DNA from: Frateuria defendens
Lineage (GTDB): Bacteria > Pseudomonadota > Gammaproteobacteria > Xanthomonadales > Rhodanobacteraceae
Length of the DNA: 64,000 nt
Direction of reading: 5' to 3'
Assembly: GCF_001182895.1 (NCBI RefSeq)
Contig: NZ_LFQR01000048.1
Coordinates: 1-64,000 of the forward strand
The notes below the pieces were generated by a model. That model saw only the letters and a program-made list of their open reading frames with translations. It had not been told where the DNA came from and did no database searches. The translations under genes were made by a program, and so were the position numbers. Shown piece after piece: positions 18,289 through 28,389 of this stretch; positions within the stretch are counted from its first letter, which is position 1, and each line of letters begins with the position of its first letter.

Positions 18289-19521
18289 TCAGTACAGCAC
18301 GCGCGTACGCAGCGTCCCAGGGATCGCCGCCATCCGCTCCTTGAGCTCCACCGCCTGCGCCTCGTCGGCGGTCACGTCGAGCACCACGTAGCCAAGCTCG
18401 GCGTCGGTCTGCAGGAACTGCGCGTCGATGTTGATGTTGCCGGCCGAGAACAGCTCGTTGATGCGCGAGAGCACGCCGGGCGCGTTCTTGTGGATGTGCA
18501 GCAGGCGACGGCTCTTGAGATGCTCCGGCAGCGACACCTCGGGGAAGTTCACCGCCGACAGGGTGGAGCCGTTGTCGCTGTAGCGCACCAGCTTGTTCGC
18601 CACCTCGATGCCGATGTTGTCCTGCGCCTCCAGCGTGCTGCCGCCGATGTGCGGGGTGAGGATCACGTTGTCCAGGCCGATCAGCGGCGAGACGAAGGCG
18701 TCGCCGTTGCCCTTGGGCTCGACCGGGAACACGTCGATCGCGGCGCCGGCCAGGTGGCCGCTGCGCAGCGCCCCGGCCAGCGCGTCGATGTCCACCACGG
18801 TGCCGCGCGAGGCGTTGATCAGCAGCGCGCCCTGGCGCATCTTCGCCAGCTGCTCGGGGCCGATCATCAGCTTGGTGGAAGGCGTTTGCGGCACGTGCAG
18901 GGTGACCACGTCCGAGCGCGCCAGCAGGTCGTCGAGGTCGATGGCGGCGCGGGCGTTGCCGAGCGCGAGCTTGGCCTCGATGTCGTAGTAGATCACCCGC
19001 ATGCCGAGGCTTTCCGCCAGCACGCCCACCTGGGTGCCGATGTGGCCGTAGCCGACGATGCCGATCACCTTGTCGCGCGCCTCGTAGCTGCCGGCGGCCG
19101 ACTTGGCCCAGCCGCCGCGGTGGCACAGCGCGCTCTTCTGCGGGATGCCGCGCAACAGCATGATGGCCTCCGCGATCACCAGCTCGGCCACGCTGCGCGT
19201 GTTGGAGTAGGGCGCGTTGAACACCGGGATGCCGAGCTTCTCCGCGGCCTCGAGGTCGACCTGGTTGGTGCCGATGCAGAAGCAGCCCACCGTGATCAAC
19301 CGGCGCGCATGCGCGAACACGTCGGCGGTGAGGTGCGTGCGCGAGCGGATGCCGACGATGTGCGCGTCGGCGATGCGCGCCTTCAGCTCGTCCTCGGGCA
19401 GCGATTTCTCGTGGAATTCGATCTGGGTGTAGCCGGCGCGCTGGAAGCTCTCCAGGGCGCTCTGGCTGACGCCCTCCAGCAGCAGCACCTTGATGTCTTG
19501 CTTGGGAAACGAGGTTTTCAT
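18289..19521 (-). CDS. serA: D-3-phosphoglycerate dehydrogenase
   Basis: SerA catalyses the first step of serine synthesis, 3-phosphoglycerate to 3-phosphohydroxypyruvate with NAD. The 410 residues equal the E. coli length. The NAD motif GIVGYGHIGTQ, catalytic Arg (INASRGTVVD), Glu (IDVFPVEP) and His (LTPHIGGST) are present, and a C-terminal ACT domain (about 335-410, HKNAPGVLSRINELF) is the usual serine-feedback site. ATG 19521 gives MKTSFPKQDIKVLLLEG. A divergent D-2-hydroxyglutarate dehydrogenase gene starts 130 bases away. SerA is known to reduce 2-oxoglutarate to D-2-hydroxyglutarate as well, so the pairing is meaningful. Confidence 0.96.
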   Translation of the reverse strand: MKTSFPKQDIKVLLLEGVSQSALESFQRAGYTQIEFHEKSLPEDELKARIADAHIVGIRSRTHLTADVFAHARRLITVGCFCIGTNQVDLEAAEKLGIPVFNAPYSNTRSVAELVIAEAIMLLRGIPQKSALCHRGGWAKSAAGSYEARDKVIGIVGYGHIGTQVGVLAESLGMRVIYYDIEAKLALGNARAAIDLDDLLARSDVVTLHVPQTPSTKLMIGPEQLAKMRQGALLINASRGTVVDIDALAGALRSGHLAGAAIDVFPVEPKGNGDAFVSPLIGLDNVILTPHIGGSTLEAQDNIGIEVANKLVRYSDNGSTLSAVNFPEVSLPEHLKSRRLLHIHKNAPGVLSRINELFSAGNINIDAQFLQTDAELGYVVLDVTADEAQAVELKERMAAIPGTLRTRVLY

Positions 19522-19651
19522 TTGGAAGGCCAAACGGCGGTGGAAAACGGAAGAATGCGAACTATAGCCAGATATGGCGCGATGTGCTGCGTGCGGTACT
19601 GGACCCGGCCCGCGCCCGCTGGCAGTCTGGATGGCCCGATCCGGAGCCGCC

Positions 19652-21037
19652 ATGACCGACCCCCGCCTCGCCTCGCTCGCCGAGCAGCTCCCCGGACTGC
19701 GACTTTTCACCGCGCCCGCCGAACTCGAGCACTACGGTCGCGACTGGACCCGCCGCTGGACGCCCGCGCCGCTGGCGGTCGCGCTGCCCACTAGCGTGGA
19801 GGAGGTGCAGGGCATCGTGCGCTGGGCCAACGAACATGGCGTGGCCCTGGTGCCCTCGGGTGGCCGCACCGGCCTCTCCGGCGGCGCGGTGGCGGCCAAC
19901 GGCGAGCTGGTGTTGAGCCTGGAGCGGATGAACCGCGTGCTCGGCTTCGACCCGGCCGACCGCACGCTCACCGTGGAGGCGGGCATGCCGCTGCAGGCGG
20001 TGCAGGAGGCGGCGAAGGCGCAGGGCCTGATCTACCCGGTGGACTTCGCCGCGCGTGGCTCCTGCTCCATCGGCGGCAACATCGCCACCAACGCCGGCGG
20101 CATCCGGGTGATCCGCTACGGCAACACCCGCGAGTGGATCGCCGGGCTCAAGGTGGTGGCCGGCAACGGTGAGTTGCTGGAGCTCAACCGTGCGCTGGTG
20201 AAGAACTCCAGCGGCTATGACTTCCGCCAGCTGCTGATCGGCTCGGAAGGCACGCTGGGCGTGGTGGTGGAGGCCACGCTCCGGCTCACCGACCCGCCGC
20301 CGCCCTCGCAGGTGATGCTGCTGGCGCTGCCGCACATGGACGCGCTGATGGAGGTGTTCGCGCTGTTCCGTTCGCGCCTGTCGTTGCAGGCGTTCGAGTT
20401 CTTCACCGACGTGGCGCTGCGCCACGTGCTCGCGCACGGCGCTCAGCGCGCGCTGGACGGCGAGCATCCCTACTACGTGGTGACCGAGTTCGACGCCGCC
20501 GACGAGCGCGCGCAGGAGGCCGCGCTGGCCGCGTTCGAGCACGCCGTGGAGCAGGGCTGGATCGAGGACGGCGCGATCGCGCAGAGCGAGGCCCAGGCCG
20601 CCGCGCTGTGGCGGTTGCGCGAGGGCATCACCGAGAGCCTGGCCGCACACAAGCCGTACAAGAACGACGTGTCGGTGCGCATCGGCGCGGTGCCGGCCTT
20701 CCTCCATGAAATGCAGGCGCTGCTGGGGCGCGAGTACCCGCACTTCGAGGTGGTGTGGTTCGGCCACATCGGCGACGGCAACCTGCACATCAACGTGCTC
20801 AAGCCCGCCGACCTCGCCGATGCCGACTTCATCGCGCAGTGCGAGCACGTCACCAAGCTGCTCGCCGCGACCCTCAAGGCGCACGGCGGCAGCATCTCCG
20901 CCGAGCACGGCATCGGCCTGGTGAAGAAGCCCTACCTGGGCAGCACGCGCAGCGAGGCGGAGGTGGCGCTGATGCGCGGCGTGCGCCAGGTGTTCGATCC
21001 CAAGGGCCTGCTCAATCCGGGCAAGCTGTTCGACTAG
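19652..21037 (+). CDS. FAD-linked D-2-hydroxyglutarate dehydrogenase (probable)
   Basis: This 461-residue VAO/GlcD-type flavoenzyme has the FAD-binding domain with PSGGRTGLSGGAV and GNIATNAGG, and the C-terminal FAD-oxidase domain with HIGDGNLHINV (metal-binding histidines), SAEHGIGLVKKPYL and the ending DPKGLLNPGKLFD. GlcD-like enzymes oxidise D-2-hydroxy acids. D-2-hydroxyglutarate is favoured because the gene is divergent from serA, the same association described in Pseudomonas, where it recycles the D-2-hydroxyglutarate made by SerA. GGAG precedes ATG 19652. D-lactate or glycolate remain possible. Confidence 0.8.
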   Translation: MTDPRLASLAEQLPGLRLFTAPAELEHYGRDWTRRWTPAPLAVALPTSVEEVQGIVRWANEHGVALVPSGGRTGLSGGAVAANGELVLSLERMNRVLGFDPADRTLTVEAGMPLQAVQEAAKAQGLIYPVDFAARGSCSIGGNIATNAGGIRVIRYGNTREWIAGLKVVAGNGELLELNRALVKNSSGYDFRQLLIGSEGTLGVVVEATLRLTDPPPPSQVMLLALPHMDALMEVFALFRSRLSLQAFEFFTDVALRHVLAHGAQRALDGEHPYYVVTEFDAADERAQEAALAAFEHAVEQGWIEDGAIAQSEAQAAALWRLREGITESLAAHKPYKNDVSVRIGAVPAFLHEMQALLGREYPHFEVVWFGHIGDGNLHINVLKPADLADADFIAQCEHVTKLLAATLKAHGGSISAEHGIGLVKKPYLGSTRSEAEVALMRGVRQVFDPKGLLNPGKLFD

Positions 21038-21049
21038 CCGGCGGCGTGT

Positions 21050-21130
21050 GTGCAGGAGCGCGCCGGCGCGCGAAAAGCCTGCGCAGCGGTGACGCCGCCG
21101 GCCCGCGGTCGCGCGCAAGGCGCGCTCCCG
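21050..21130. repeat. REP-like inverted pair, copy 1
   Basis: GCAGGAGCGCGCC at the left faces GTCGCGCGCAAGGCGCGCTC at the right. The left arm is degenerate compared with the other copies at 35717, 45806 and 63406. It lies between two co-directional genes. Confidence 0.75.
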
Positions 21131-21173
21131 CATGCCCCCGCGCGCATTGGCGGCAGGGACGCTCTTACACTAG

Positions 21174-22166
<993 letters not shown>

Positions 22167-22196
22167 GTCGCGCCAGCGCAAGCCGCGCGCCGGCAA

Positions 22197-22232
22197 GAAA
22201 AAAGGCCGCGTCCTGGGACGCGGCCTTCTTCG
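22197..22232. terminator. Bidirectional terminator between convergent genes
   Basis: AAGGCCGCGTC (22202-22212) pairs with GACGCGGCCTT (22217-22227), with A-rich and T-rich flanks. It serves pip and the convergent nuclease gene. Confidence 0.8.
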
Positions 22233-22251
22233 TTTGTCGGGCGGCTGGCGC

Positions 22252-25056
22252 TCAGTGCCGCTTGTTCGGCACGTCGTCGTCGCGGCCCTGCCCGTGGCCG
22301 AAGTCGGCGCCGCCGTGCCAGCCGTGCAGTGCCGGCACCAGCAGGTCGACCACGAAGCCGTCGTGGTCGGAGACGCCGACGGCGCGGGTCCAGTCCGCGG
22401 CGCTGGCGGCGTCGGCCTCGGTCTGCGCCGGGGCGTCGAGGTCGGCGCGGCCGTACTGCATGCGGATGAAGCGGCGCTGCGCGGCGCGGTTGAGCAGGGC
22501 GTGGTCGAGCACCTGCACGGTGGGCACCGTGCGGCCGGGATTACCGGTGCCGGCCTTGGTGTAGCCCTGGATCTCGCCGAAGTTCTCGGTGTAGAGGAAC
22601 GAGTAGCGGTCGTTCGCCGGCACCGATTCCACCGCGTTCCACAGCGCCGGATGCACGATGTTGTCGCCGAGCTTGAGCAGGTTCTGGCTGTCCTGGTAGC
22701 GGCCGGAGATCAGCCCCACCACGTCGGTCCAGCCGTCGCTGAACTGGTAGGCGTTGAAATCGCCCACCACCAGCAGCGGCACCGAGGGACGGGCGCTCTG
22801 CAGCGCCTGCACCTGGGCGGCGATCGACTTGGCCTGCACGAAGCGCTTCTGGCGGTCGCGGTCGGCGCTGGCGTCGTTCTTGTCGACGTTGGTGCGGGCC
22901 TTCGGATGCACCGCGATCACCTCGAAGCGCTGCGGGCCGGCCTGCGCCGTGAGCCGCAGCGGCGGGTGGTCGTGCACGTAGGCGCTCTGGCCGTTGTCCA
23001 GCCAGGTTTCCTCGGCGGCGAGCTGCTGCACGGCGAGCACGTGCACGCGGTCGGTACGCACGAGGAAGCCCACGTTGATGCCGCTCGGGTCGTGGCCGGG
23101 CACGAGGTAGGCCTCGTACTTCGCCGGGTAGTCGTCGCCGAGCTGCTTGGCGAGGCCCTGCAGGATCGGCAGCGTCTCCACCTCTTCCACCGACAGCACG
23201 TCGGGCAGCTTGAGCACGCTGCCGATGTAGCTGGCGAGCCGCCGGGTCTTGAGCGCCACCTCGTCTGCCGTGGGCTCCTTGCTGTCGCCGCTGCAGGTGT
23301 AGGTGGTGTCGAACACGCTGTCGCAGAAGCGCTCGGTGTTGAAGGCGCCGATGCGCAGCGCCGCGGGCGGCACCGGCGCGACCGGGCGCGGGATCGGTGC
23401 GGCGTCCGTCACCTCGAACGCGGTGGGGATGAAGGTGTAGGCGCCGAAGTCGTAGGAGACGATGCCTTCGGCGCGGAAGCTGGTGCCGGCGTTGAACGGC
23501 GTGTTGAGCGGCACGGCGCCGAAGTCGGCGGTGTTCATCTTGAACACTTCCGGGTTGCCGCTCCAGTTGGGCAGCTCCACGCCCGCGGGCACCGGCACGC
23601 CGTAGCGCACGCCGGGCAGGCGCAGCGAGCGGCGGCCGCTGGCGGTGATGCTCACCTCGGCGTAGGGCAGGCTGCTGAAGCGCTTGTTGCCGGTGTTGAC
23701 CAGGCCGTGCTCGATCTTCACCCGCATGCCCACGAAGCACTGGAAGTTGGTGGCGCCGCAGGAGAGCTGCGCGGGGTCGGGCGAGGGCGTGCGCGCGTCG
23801 AACACCACCGGCGCGGGCAGCGCGGCGCCGCTGGCGGTCACGCTGACGGTGGGGTTCTTGAGTTCGGTGAGGTGGTAGTAGTCGTCCACCTTGGCGGCCA
23901 CGTCCACCACGTCGCCCACGCGCACCGCCGGCGCGCCGCCGGTGAACACGTAGATGCCGTTGGAGGTGAGCGGGTCGGCATCGGCCCTGGCGTCCGGCGA
24001 CTGCATGGTGAAGCCGGCGGGGCCGACCGCGGTGACCACGTTGCCGTGGGTGAGCACGGATTTGCCCAGCAGCGGCGAGGTCTGGCCGGTGCCGGTGATC
24101 TGCCAGATCTCGGCGGCCACCGGGATGTCGTAGAGGATGGCGCCGATGGCGTCGCCGTCGGCCAGCGTGGCGCCGCCGGTGGGGGCGCTCAGGTGAACCA
24201 GGAAGGTCTTGTCCGCGCTGGCGGTGGTGCGCCCGTGCACGGTCACGCTGACCTGCGCCTGGGTGGCGCCGGCGGCGAAGTCGAGGGTGGTGTCGAGCGC
24301 CTCGTAGTCGCCCGCGGCGGCGCTGGCGGTGTCATCCTCGGTGCGCACGTGCACGCTCACCCCGCCGGAGGGTGCCGGCTGGCTGAGCGTGACGGTGAAG
24401 GGCAGCGCCACGTCGGCGGCGCCGTGCACGGTGGCGGTGGCGTCGGCGATGGCGAGCGAGAGGTTCTGCACCGCGCAGGCGCCGGCGCTGTTGCGCGGAG
24501 CGGTGGGGCTCACCGGCACGAAGTCGGCGCTGTTGTCGCCGCTGTTCTGCGGCACGCCGGCGGCGTTCTCGCGCCGCGCGTAGCCCTTGTCCGCATTGGT
24601 GCCGCCCAGCGAGGCCAGGGGCGTGCCGGCCTTGTAGGCCGAGTCGGCGCCGAGGCCCACCTGGTCGACGACGGCGCCGCCGGCATCGAGGATGGCCAGG
24701 CCGCCGTCGTCGGTGACGCCGGTGGCATATTTCAGGTCGCCCGCCACGCTGCCGGAGTAGCCGCCGCTGGCGCCGTTGGTCAGCAGCAGGTGGCAGCCCG
24801 GCGCTATGCGCGTGCCGGCAGGGAAGCTCAGGCGCGTGCCGGTGGTGCCGCTGGCGTTGGATGCGTTGAACTTGTAGCCGGCGAGGTCGAGCGCCGCGGC
24901 GCCGCCGTTGTACAGCTCGACGAATTCGTCGTTGCCGCCGGACGGGCCGCGCACGCGGAGCTGGCTGATCGAGAGGTCGGCGGCCTGGGCCGCGAAAGAC
25001 GAGAAGAGACCGAGCAGCGCGAGCCAGCGGCCGCGCCGTGAGAGCGTTCCGAGCAT
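22252..25056 (-). CDS. Secreted multidomain nuclease (lamin-tail + Calx-beta + endonuclease/exonuclease/phosphatase)
   Basis: This 934-residue extracellular protein has a signal peptide ending SFAAQA, then a lamin-tail domain (about 25-150; SGGNDEFVELYNGGAAALDLAGYK). A Calx-beta-like repeat (about 205-305; DDTASAAAGDYEALDTTLDFAAGAT) and OB-fold-like regions (GKSVLTHGNVVTAVGPAGFTMQ) follow. The C-terminal EEP nuclease runs from about 575 to 915, with metal and catalytic residues in GAFNTERF, LSVEEVE, VVGDFNAY and SDHDGFVVDL. The layout resembles ExeM/NucH extracellular nucleases used to digest environmental or biofilm DNA. ATG 25056 follows GGAAAGG. Membrane-anchor or sorting signals are not obvious at the C-terminus, which is His/Asp/Gly rich. 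Confidence 0.85.
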   Translation of the reverse strand: MLGTLSRRGRWLALLGLFSSFAAQAADLSISQLRVRGPSGGNDEFVELYNGGAAALDLAGYKFNASNASGTTGTRLSFPAGTRIAPGCHLLLTNGASGGYSGSVAGDLKYATGVTDDGGLAILDAGGAVVDQVGLGADSAYKAGTPLASLGGTNADKGYARRENAAGVPQNSGDNSADFVPVSPTAPRNSAGACAVQNLSLAIADATATVHGAADVALPFTVTLSQPAPSGGVSVHVRTEDDTASAAAGDYEALDTTLDFAAGATQAQVSVTVHGRTTASADKTFLVHLSAPTGGATLADGDAIGAILYDIPVAAEIWQITGTGQTSPLLGKSVLTHGNVVTAVGPAGFTMQSPDARADADPLTSNGIYVFTGGAPAVRVGDVVDVAAKVDDYYHLTELKNPTVSVTASGAALPAPVVFDARTPSPDPAQLSCGATNFQCFVGMRVKIEHGLVNTGNKRFSSLPYAEVSITASGRRSLRLPGVRYGVPVPAGVELPNWSGNPEVFKMNTADFGAVPLNTPFNAGTSFRAEGIVSYDFGAYTFIPTAFEVTDAAPIPRPVAPVPPAALRIGAFNTERFCDSVFDTTYTCSGDSKEPTADEVALKTRRLASYIGSVLKLPDVLSVEEVETLPILQGLAKQLGDDYPAKYEAYLVPGHDPSGINVGFLVRTDRVHVLAVQQLAAEETWLDNGQSAYVHDHPPLRLTAQAGPQRFEVIAVHPKARTNVDKNDASADRDRQKRFVQAKSIAAQVQALQSARPSVPLLVVGDFNAYQFSDGWTDVVGLISGRYQDSQNLLKLGDNIVHPALWNAVESVPANDRYSFLYTENFGEIQGYTKAGTGNPGRTVPTVQVLDHALLNRAAQRRFIRMQYGRADLDAPAQTEADAASAADWTRAVGVSDHDGFVVDLLVPALHGWHGGADFGHGQGRDDDVPNKRH

Positions 25057-25304
25057 GATCCTTTCCCCAGGATGGTTGGCGATCCAACCCCCGCACGCTA
25101 ACAGGAATTTGCGACAGTTTTGCGAAGCGGCGCGCAGTGTCGGGGACGCCTCGCGCTGTGCCGAGAAGCCGGGCATGACAGGAGCGCGCCAGAGCGCAAT
25201 GACGCATGAATCAGGGCGTGTTTGGCGCGCCAGCTGCGCGGGCAGCATGCTGCACGCAGACGCGCGGCTATGGGCTGGCATCCGTCTTGCGGGGAGGCGT
25301 CGCG

Positions 25305-25946
25305 TCAGTCCGTCGGCAGCTGCTTGGTGCCGAAGATCTTGTCGCCGGCGTCACCCAGGCCGGGCAGGATGTAGCCCTGCGCGTTGAGCCCCTGGTCGAT
25401 CGAGGCGGTGTAGATCTCGATGTCCGGGTGGGTGGCCTCCACGTGCGCCAGGCCCTCCGGCGCCGCCACCAGGAACAGCCCCTTGATGCGCTTGCAGCCG
25501 GCCGCCTTGAGCATGTCCACGGTGGCGACCAGGGTGCCGGCGGTGGCGAGCATGGGGTCCACGATCAGCGCGATGCGCTCGTCCATGCGGCCGGTGAGCT
25601 TCTCGTAGTAGGCGATGGGCTTGAGCGTCTCCTCGTCGCGCTGCAGGCCAACCACGCTTACCTTGGCCGCCGGAATCATGTCCAGCACGCCGGGCAACAT
25701 GCCCAGGCCCGCGCGCAGCACCGGCACGATGGTGACCTTCTTGCCCTTGATCCGCCGCACCTCGATCGGGCCGGCCCAGCCCTGGATCTGCTCCTCGACG
25801 GTCTCCAGGTCGGAGGTGGCCTCGTAGGTGAGCAGCGCGGCGACCTCGGAGGCCAGCTCGCGGAATTCCTTGGTGCTGATGCCGGCGCGGCGCATCAGGC
25901 CGAGCTTGTGCTGAATGAGCGGGTGGCGGACTTCGACGATCTTCAT
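25305..25946 (-). CDS. upp: Uracil phosphoribosyltransferase
   Basis: This enzyme salvages uracil to UMP using PRPP. The 213 residues begin [19 protein letters not shown] and show the PRPP loop ([21 protein letters not shown]), the uracil-binding [29 protein letters not shown] segment and [13 protein letters not shown], all standard for Upp. It stands alone with no uraA permease gene next to it. Confidence 0.97.
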   Translation of the reverse strand: MKIVEVRHPLIQHKLGLMRRAGISTKEFRELASEVAALLTYEATSDLETVEEQIQGWAGPIEVRRIKGKKVTIVPVLRAGLGMLPGVLDMIPAAKVSVVGLQRDEETLKPIAYYEKLTGRMDERIALIVDPMLATAGTLVATVDMLKAAGCKRIKGLFLVAAPEGLAHVEATHPDIEIYTASIDQGLNAQGYILPGLGDAGDKIFGTKQLPTD

Positions 25947-26138
25947 GCCTGGGTGCCTGCGGAGGGGGCGGCGCGTGATGCGTCGCGGCAGGCTCGAAGC
26001 TTAGGGCCTGGGACGGGGTTCCCGGTAGCCCGCGTCGTCCATGTGCGTTGGTGCGAAGGAGGCGCTGCGCGCCCGGTGGTCCCGGGGCGTTGCGCGGATG
26101 CCGGGTCGCGCCGGCATCCGCGGCAGGGGCGAGGCGCG

Positions 26139-26474
26139 TTACGGCGACGGGCTGCCCTTCAGACAATTGCTCATGAAGCTCTTGCGCGCATCGCCGGTGA
26201 GCGCCTTGGTCTTGGCGTCGACGTTGCAGCTCTTCATCTTCTCCTGCTGGGTCTGCTTGGCGGCCGGTGCGGCGGCGGCCTCGCCCTTGAGGCAGCTGCT
26301 CACGAACGCCTTGTGCTCGGCGCCCTTCTTGCCGGCGGACTGCTTGCTGCAGTCGGCCATGCGCTGCTGCTGGGCGGTGAGCGGCTTCTTCGGCGCGGTG
26401 TCCGCGGCCATCGCGGCGTTGGCGGCCAGGACCAGCGCCGCGCCGGCGGCCAGCAGGCGGAATCGAAGCGACAT
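26139..26474 (-). CDS. psiF: PsiF repeat protein, secreted
   Basis: This 111-residue small protein has a signal peptide (RLLAAGAALVLAANAAMAA) and two PsiF repeats (QQRMADCSKQSAGKKGAEHKAFVSSCLKG and QEKMKSCNVDAKTKALTGDARKSFMSNCLKG), each with a paired-cysteine pattern. E. coli psiF is phosphate-starvation inducible, but the biochemical role is unknown. AAGGAGGG precedes ATG 26474. I see no clear Pho box in front of it here. Confidence 0.88.
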   Translation of the reverse strand: MSLRFRLLAAGAALVLAANAAMAADTAPKKPLTAQQQRMADCSKQSAGKKGAEHKAFVSSCLKGEAAAAPAAKQTQQEKMKSCNVDAKTKALTGDARKSFMSNCLKGSPSP

Positions 26475-26585
26475 AGGGTTACCCTCCTTGAAGTGACCGG
26501 CGGTCGCCGGCGCCTGGAGTCTACCGTTGCCGCCGGCCGGCGCGGGGACGCAGGTTGTCGCGTGCGGGCCGGCATTCATGCAACG

Positions 26586-26610
26586 AAAAAGGCGCACCCG
26601 AGGGGGCGCC
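26586..26610 (-). terminator. Terminator of the aminotransferase gene
   Basis: Read on the minus strand, GGCGC...GCGCC forms the stem and TTTTTCG follows, 20 bases after the aminotransferase stop. Confidence 0.65.
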
Positions 26611-26629
26611 CTATCGCGGAGCGGAAGGC

Positions 26630-28129
26630 TCAAGCCGCCTCGGCGGCCTGCTTGCGGGGGCCTTCGAGCAGGGCCCGGCGCACGTGGGCGATCACCAGCT
26701 CCACCTCGTCCGCGCCCACGCGGAAGTGCGGGGTGAAGCGCAGCGAGTTGGCGCCGCCGTGGATCACCCCCACGCCGTGCTCGCGCAGGTATTCCTCGGT
26801 GGAGCCGCGCCCGTAGCACTTGAACTGCGGCGCCAGCTCGCAGGAGAACAAGAGGCCCGTGCCCTGCACCTTGGTGATCAGTCCGCCGAGTTCCGCCTTC
26901 AGCGCGTTGAGCCGGTCCACGAACTCGCGGCCGCGCTCGCGGATGTTGCGGCGCACGTCCTCGGTGAGCAGGCCGAGCGTGGCGCAGGCCACTTCCAGCG
27001 CGCGCGGGTTGGCGGTCATGGTGTTGCCGTAGATGCCCTTGCGGTAGAGCGCGGCGGTGCGCTCGTTCACCGCCAGCACCGAGAGCGGGTACTGGCCGGC
27101 GTTGAGTGCCTTGGAGTAGGTCTCCATGTCCGGCGCCTCGAAGCGCTCGAAGCCCGGGTAGTCCATGATCGACAGCACGCCGTGCGCGCGCAGCCCGGCC
27201 TGGATCGAGTCGACCAGCAGCAGGGTGCCGTGGGCGCGGGTGAGTTCGCGCGCGGCGGCGTAGAACTCGGGCGTCACCGCGCGGCCGGGGTCCCCTTCGC
27301 CCATCACGGGCTCGAGGAACATCGCCTCGATGTGCCAGCCCTGGCGCTCGGCCTCGGCGAAGGCCTGCCTGAGCTGCTCGACGTTGTACGGCTCGACGAT
27401 GATCAGCGCCTCGTTGTGCTGCCGGAAGCTGGCGAGGTATTGCAGGTAGGTCTTGCGGGTGGAATCCGAATACAGCGCCGGCAGCTCGGTGCGGCCGTGG
27501 AAGGCGCCGCGCACGGCGATGCGCTTGATCCGGCGCCCCGCGTGGGCGCCGCCCTCGTCGGTCATCAGCTTGGCGTTCACGTCGGCGAAGCGCCCGGCCA
27601 GGCTCACCGCCTCGGAGCCGGAGTTGAGGCACAGGAAGCGCGCATACGGACAGCCGCCGCGCGTGTGGCCCACCTCGCGCCGGAGCGCCTCGGTGAAGCG
27701 CAGCTGCGCCACGCTCGGCGTCATCACGTTGGCCATCACCTGCGGCCGCGCCAGCGCGTCGAGGATGGCCGGCTCGTTGTGGCCGAAGCCGAGCATGCCG
27801 TAGCCGCCGTTGTCGTGCACCACCGCGCCCTTCAGCGTCACGACCCACGGCCCGCGCGCGGCGGCCGGCAGGTAGGGGTTGATCGCATCGTCGGGATAGA
27901 AATTGACGAAACCCGCCTGCGCCTGCGCGAGCTGTTCCGCCTCGTCCAGCTTGAGGAATGCGCCCAGCTCCGCGCGCAGCGCGTGGTGGCGCTCCGCCGC
28001 CTCGGCGACGGCCTGCCCGAGCTCGGGATGGCGCGCGGCCAGGCGCTCGATAGTGGCGTCGTCCAGGCCCACGGTGAGCGGCTTGCCGCCGAAGGTGCGC
28101 AGTTCGCGCAGCTGTTCGATCACGCCCAT
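26630..28129 (-). CDS. Class III aminotransferase, PLP-dependent
   Basis: This 499-residue fold-type I aminotransferase belongs to the ornithine/acetylornithine/lysine-aminotransferase group. It has a PLP-binding Lys in YSKALNAGQYPLS, LNSGSEAVSLAGR for the phosphate site, RGAFHGRTELPALY, and the Asp of LLLVDSIQAGLRAHG. In most relatives the last motif is DEVQ; here the Glu is Ser. An N-terminal extension of about 90 residues precedes the core. GAGGAGG precedes ATG 28129. The substrate cannot be assigned. The divergent neighbour is the ABC/two-component operon, 260 bases away. Confidence 0.85.
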   Translation of the reverse strand: MGVIEQLRELRTFGGKPLTVGLDDATIERLAARHPELGQAVAEAAERHHALRAELGAFLKLDEAEQLAQAQAGFVNFYPDDAINPYLPAAARGPWVVTLKGAVVHDNGGYGMLGFGHNEPAILDALARPQVMANVMTPSVAQLRFTEALRREVGHTRGGCPYARFLCLNSGSEAVSLAGRFADVNAKLMTDEGGAHAGRRIKRIAVRGAFHGRTELPALYSDSTRKTYLQYLASFRQHNEALIIVEPYNVEQLRQAFAEAERQGWHIEAMFLEPVMGEGDPGRAVTPEFYAAARELTRAHGTLLLVDSIQAGLRAHGVLSIMDYPGFERFEAPDMETYSKALNAGQYPLSVLAVNERTAALYRKGIYGNTMTANPRALEVACATLGLLTEDVRRNIRERGREFVDRLNALKAELGGLITKVQGTGLLFSCELAPQFKCYGRGSTEEYLREHGVGVIHGGANSLRFTPHFRVGADEVELVIAHVRRALLEGPRKQAAEAA

Positions 28130-28298
28130 GACATCCTCCTCGGGCCGTCTGCGTGGCCACAGGAGCACGGCAGCGGCGGTTGCGACGATGCGCATCGTCC
28201 GGCGACACGCAGGATTCCATGCGGGCCCCGGTGCCGCGGCGGCGCGAAGGGCCTTGAATGCCCCGAGCATACCCGTGCCGTCCGGCCCCCGTAACCCC

Positions 28299-28318
28299 CG
28301 CATGACGGCTGTCATGCG
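28299..28318. promoter_or_regulatory. Perfect palindrome upstream of the ABC/two-component operon
   Basis: CGCATGACGGCTGTCATGCG has 8-bp perfect arms around GGCT and lies 72 bases before the first start codon of the operon. NarL/DesR-family regulators commonly bind such inverted repeats, and the operon ends in a regulator of that family. The assignment is inferred from position. Confidence 0.5.
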
Positions 28319-28389
28319 CGGCCGCTGACGGCGGAAACTGCCGCCGCCGCCGACGCTTGCCTACGCTGCGGTGCAAGGAGGAGCCCATC

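Noticed and set aside
22234-25041. 935-codon open frame antisense to the secreted nuclease
   Set aside because: Compositional shadow lacking any motif; the minus-strand nuclease has a signal peptide and active-site residues.
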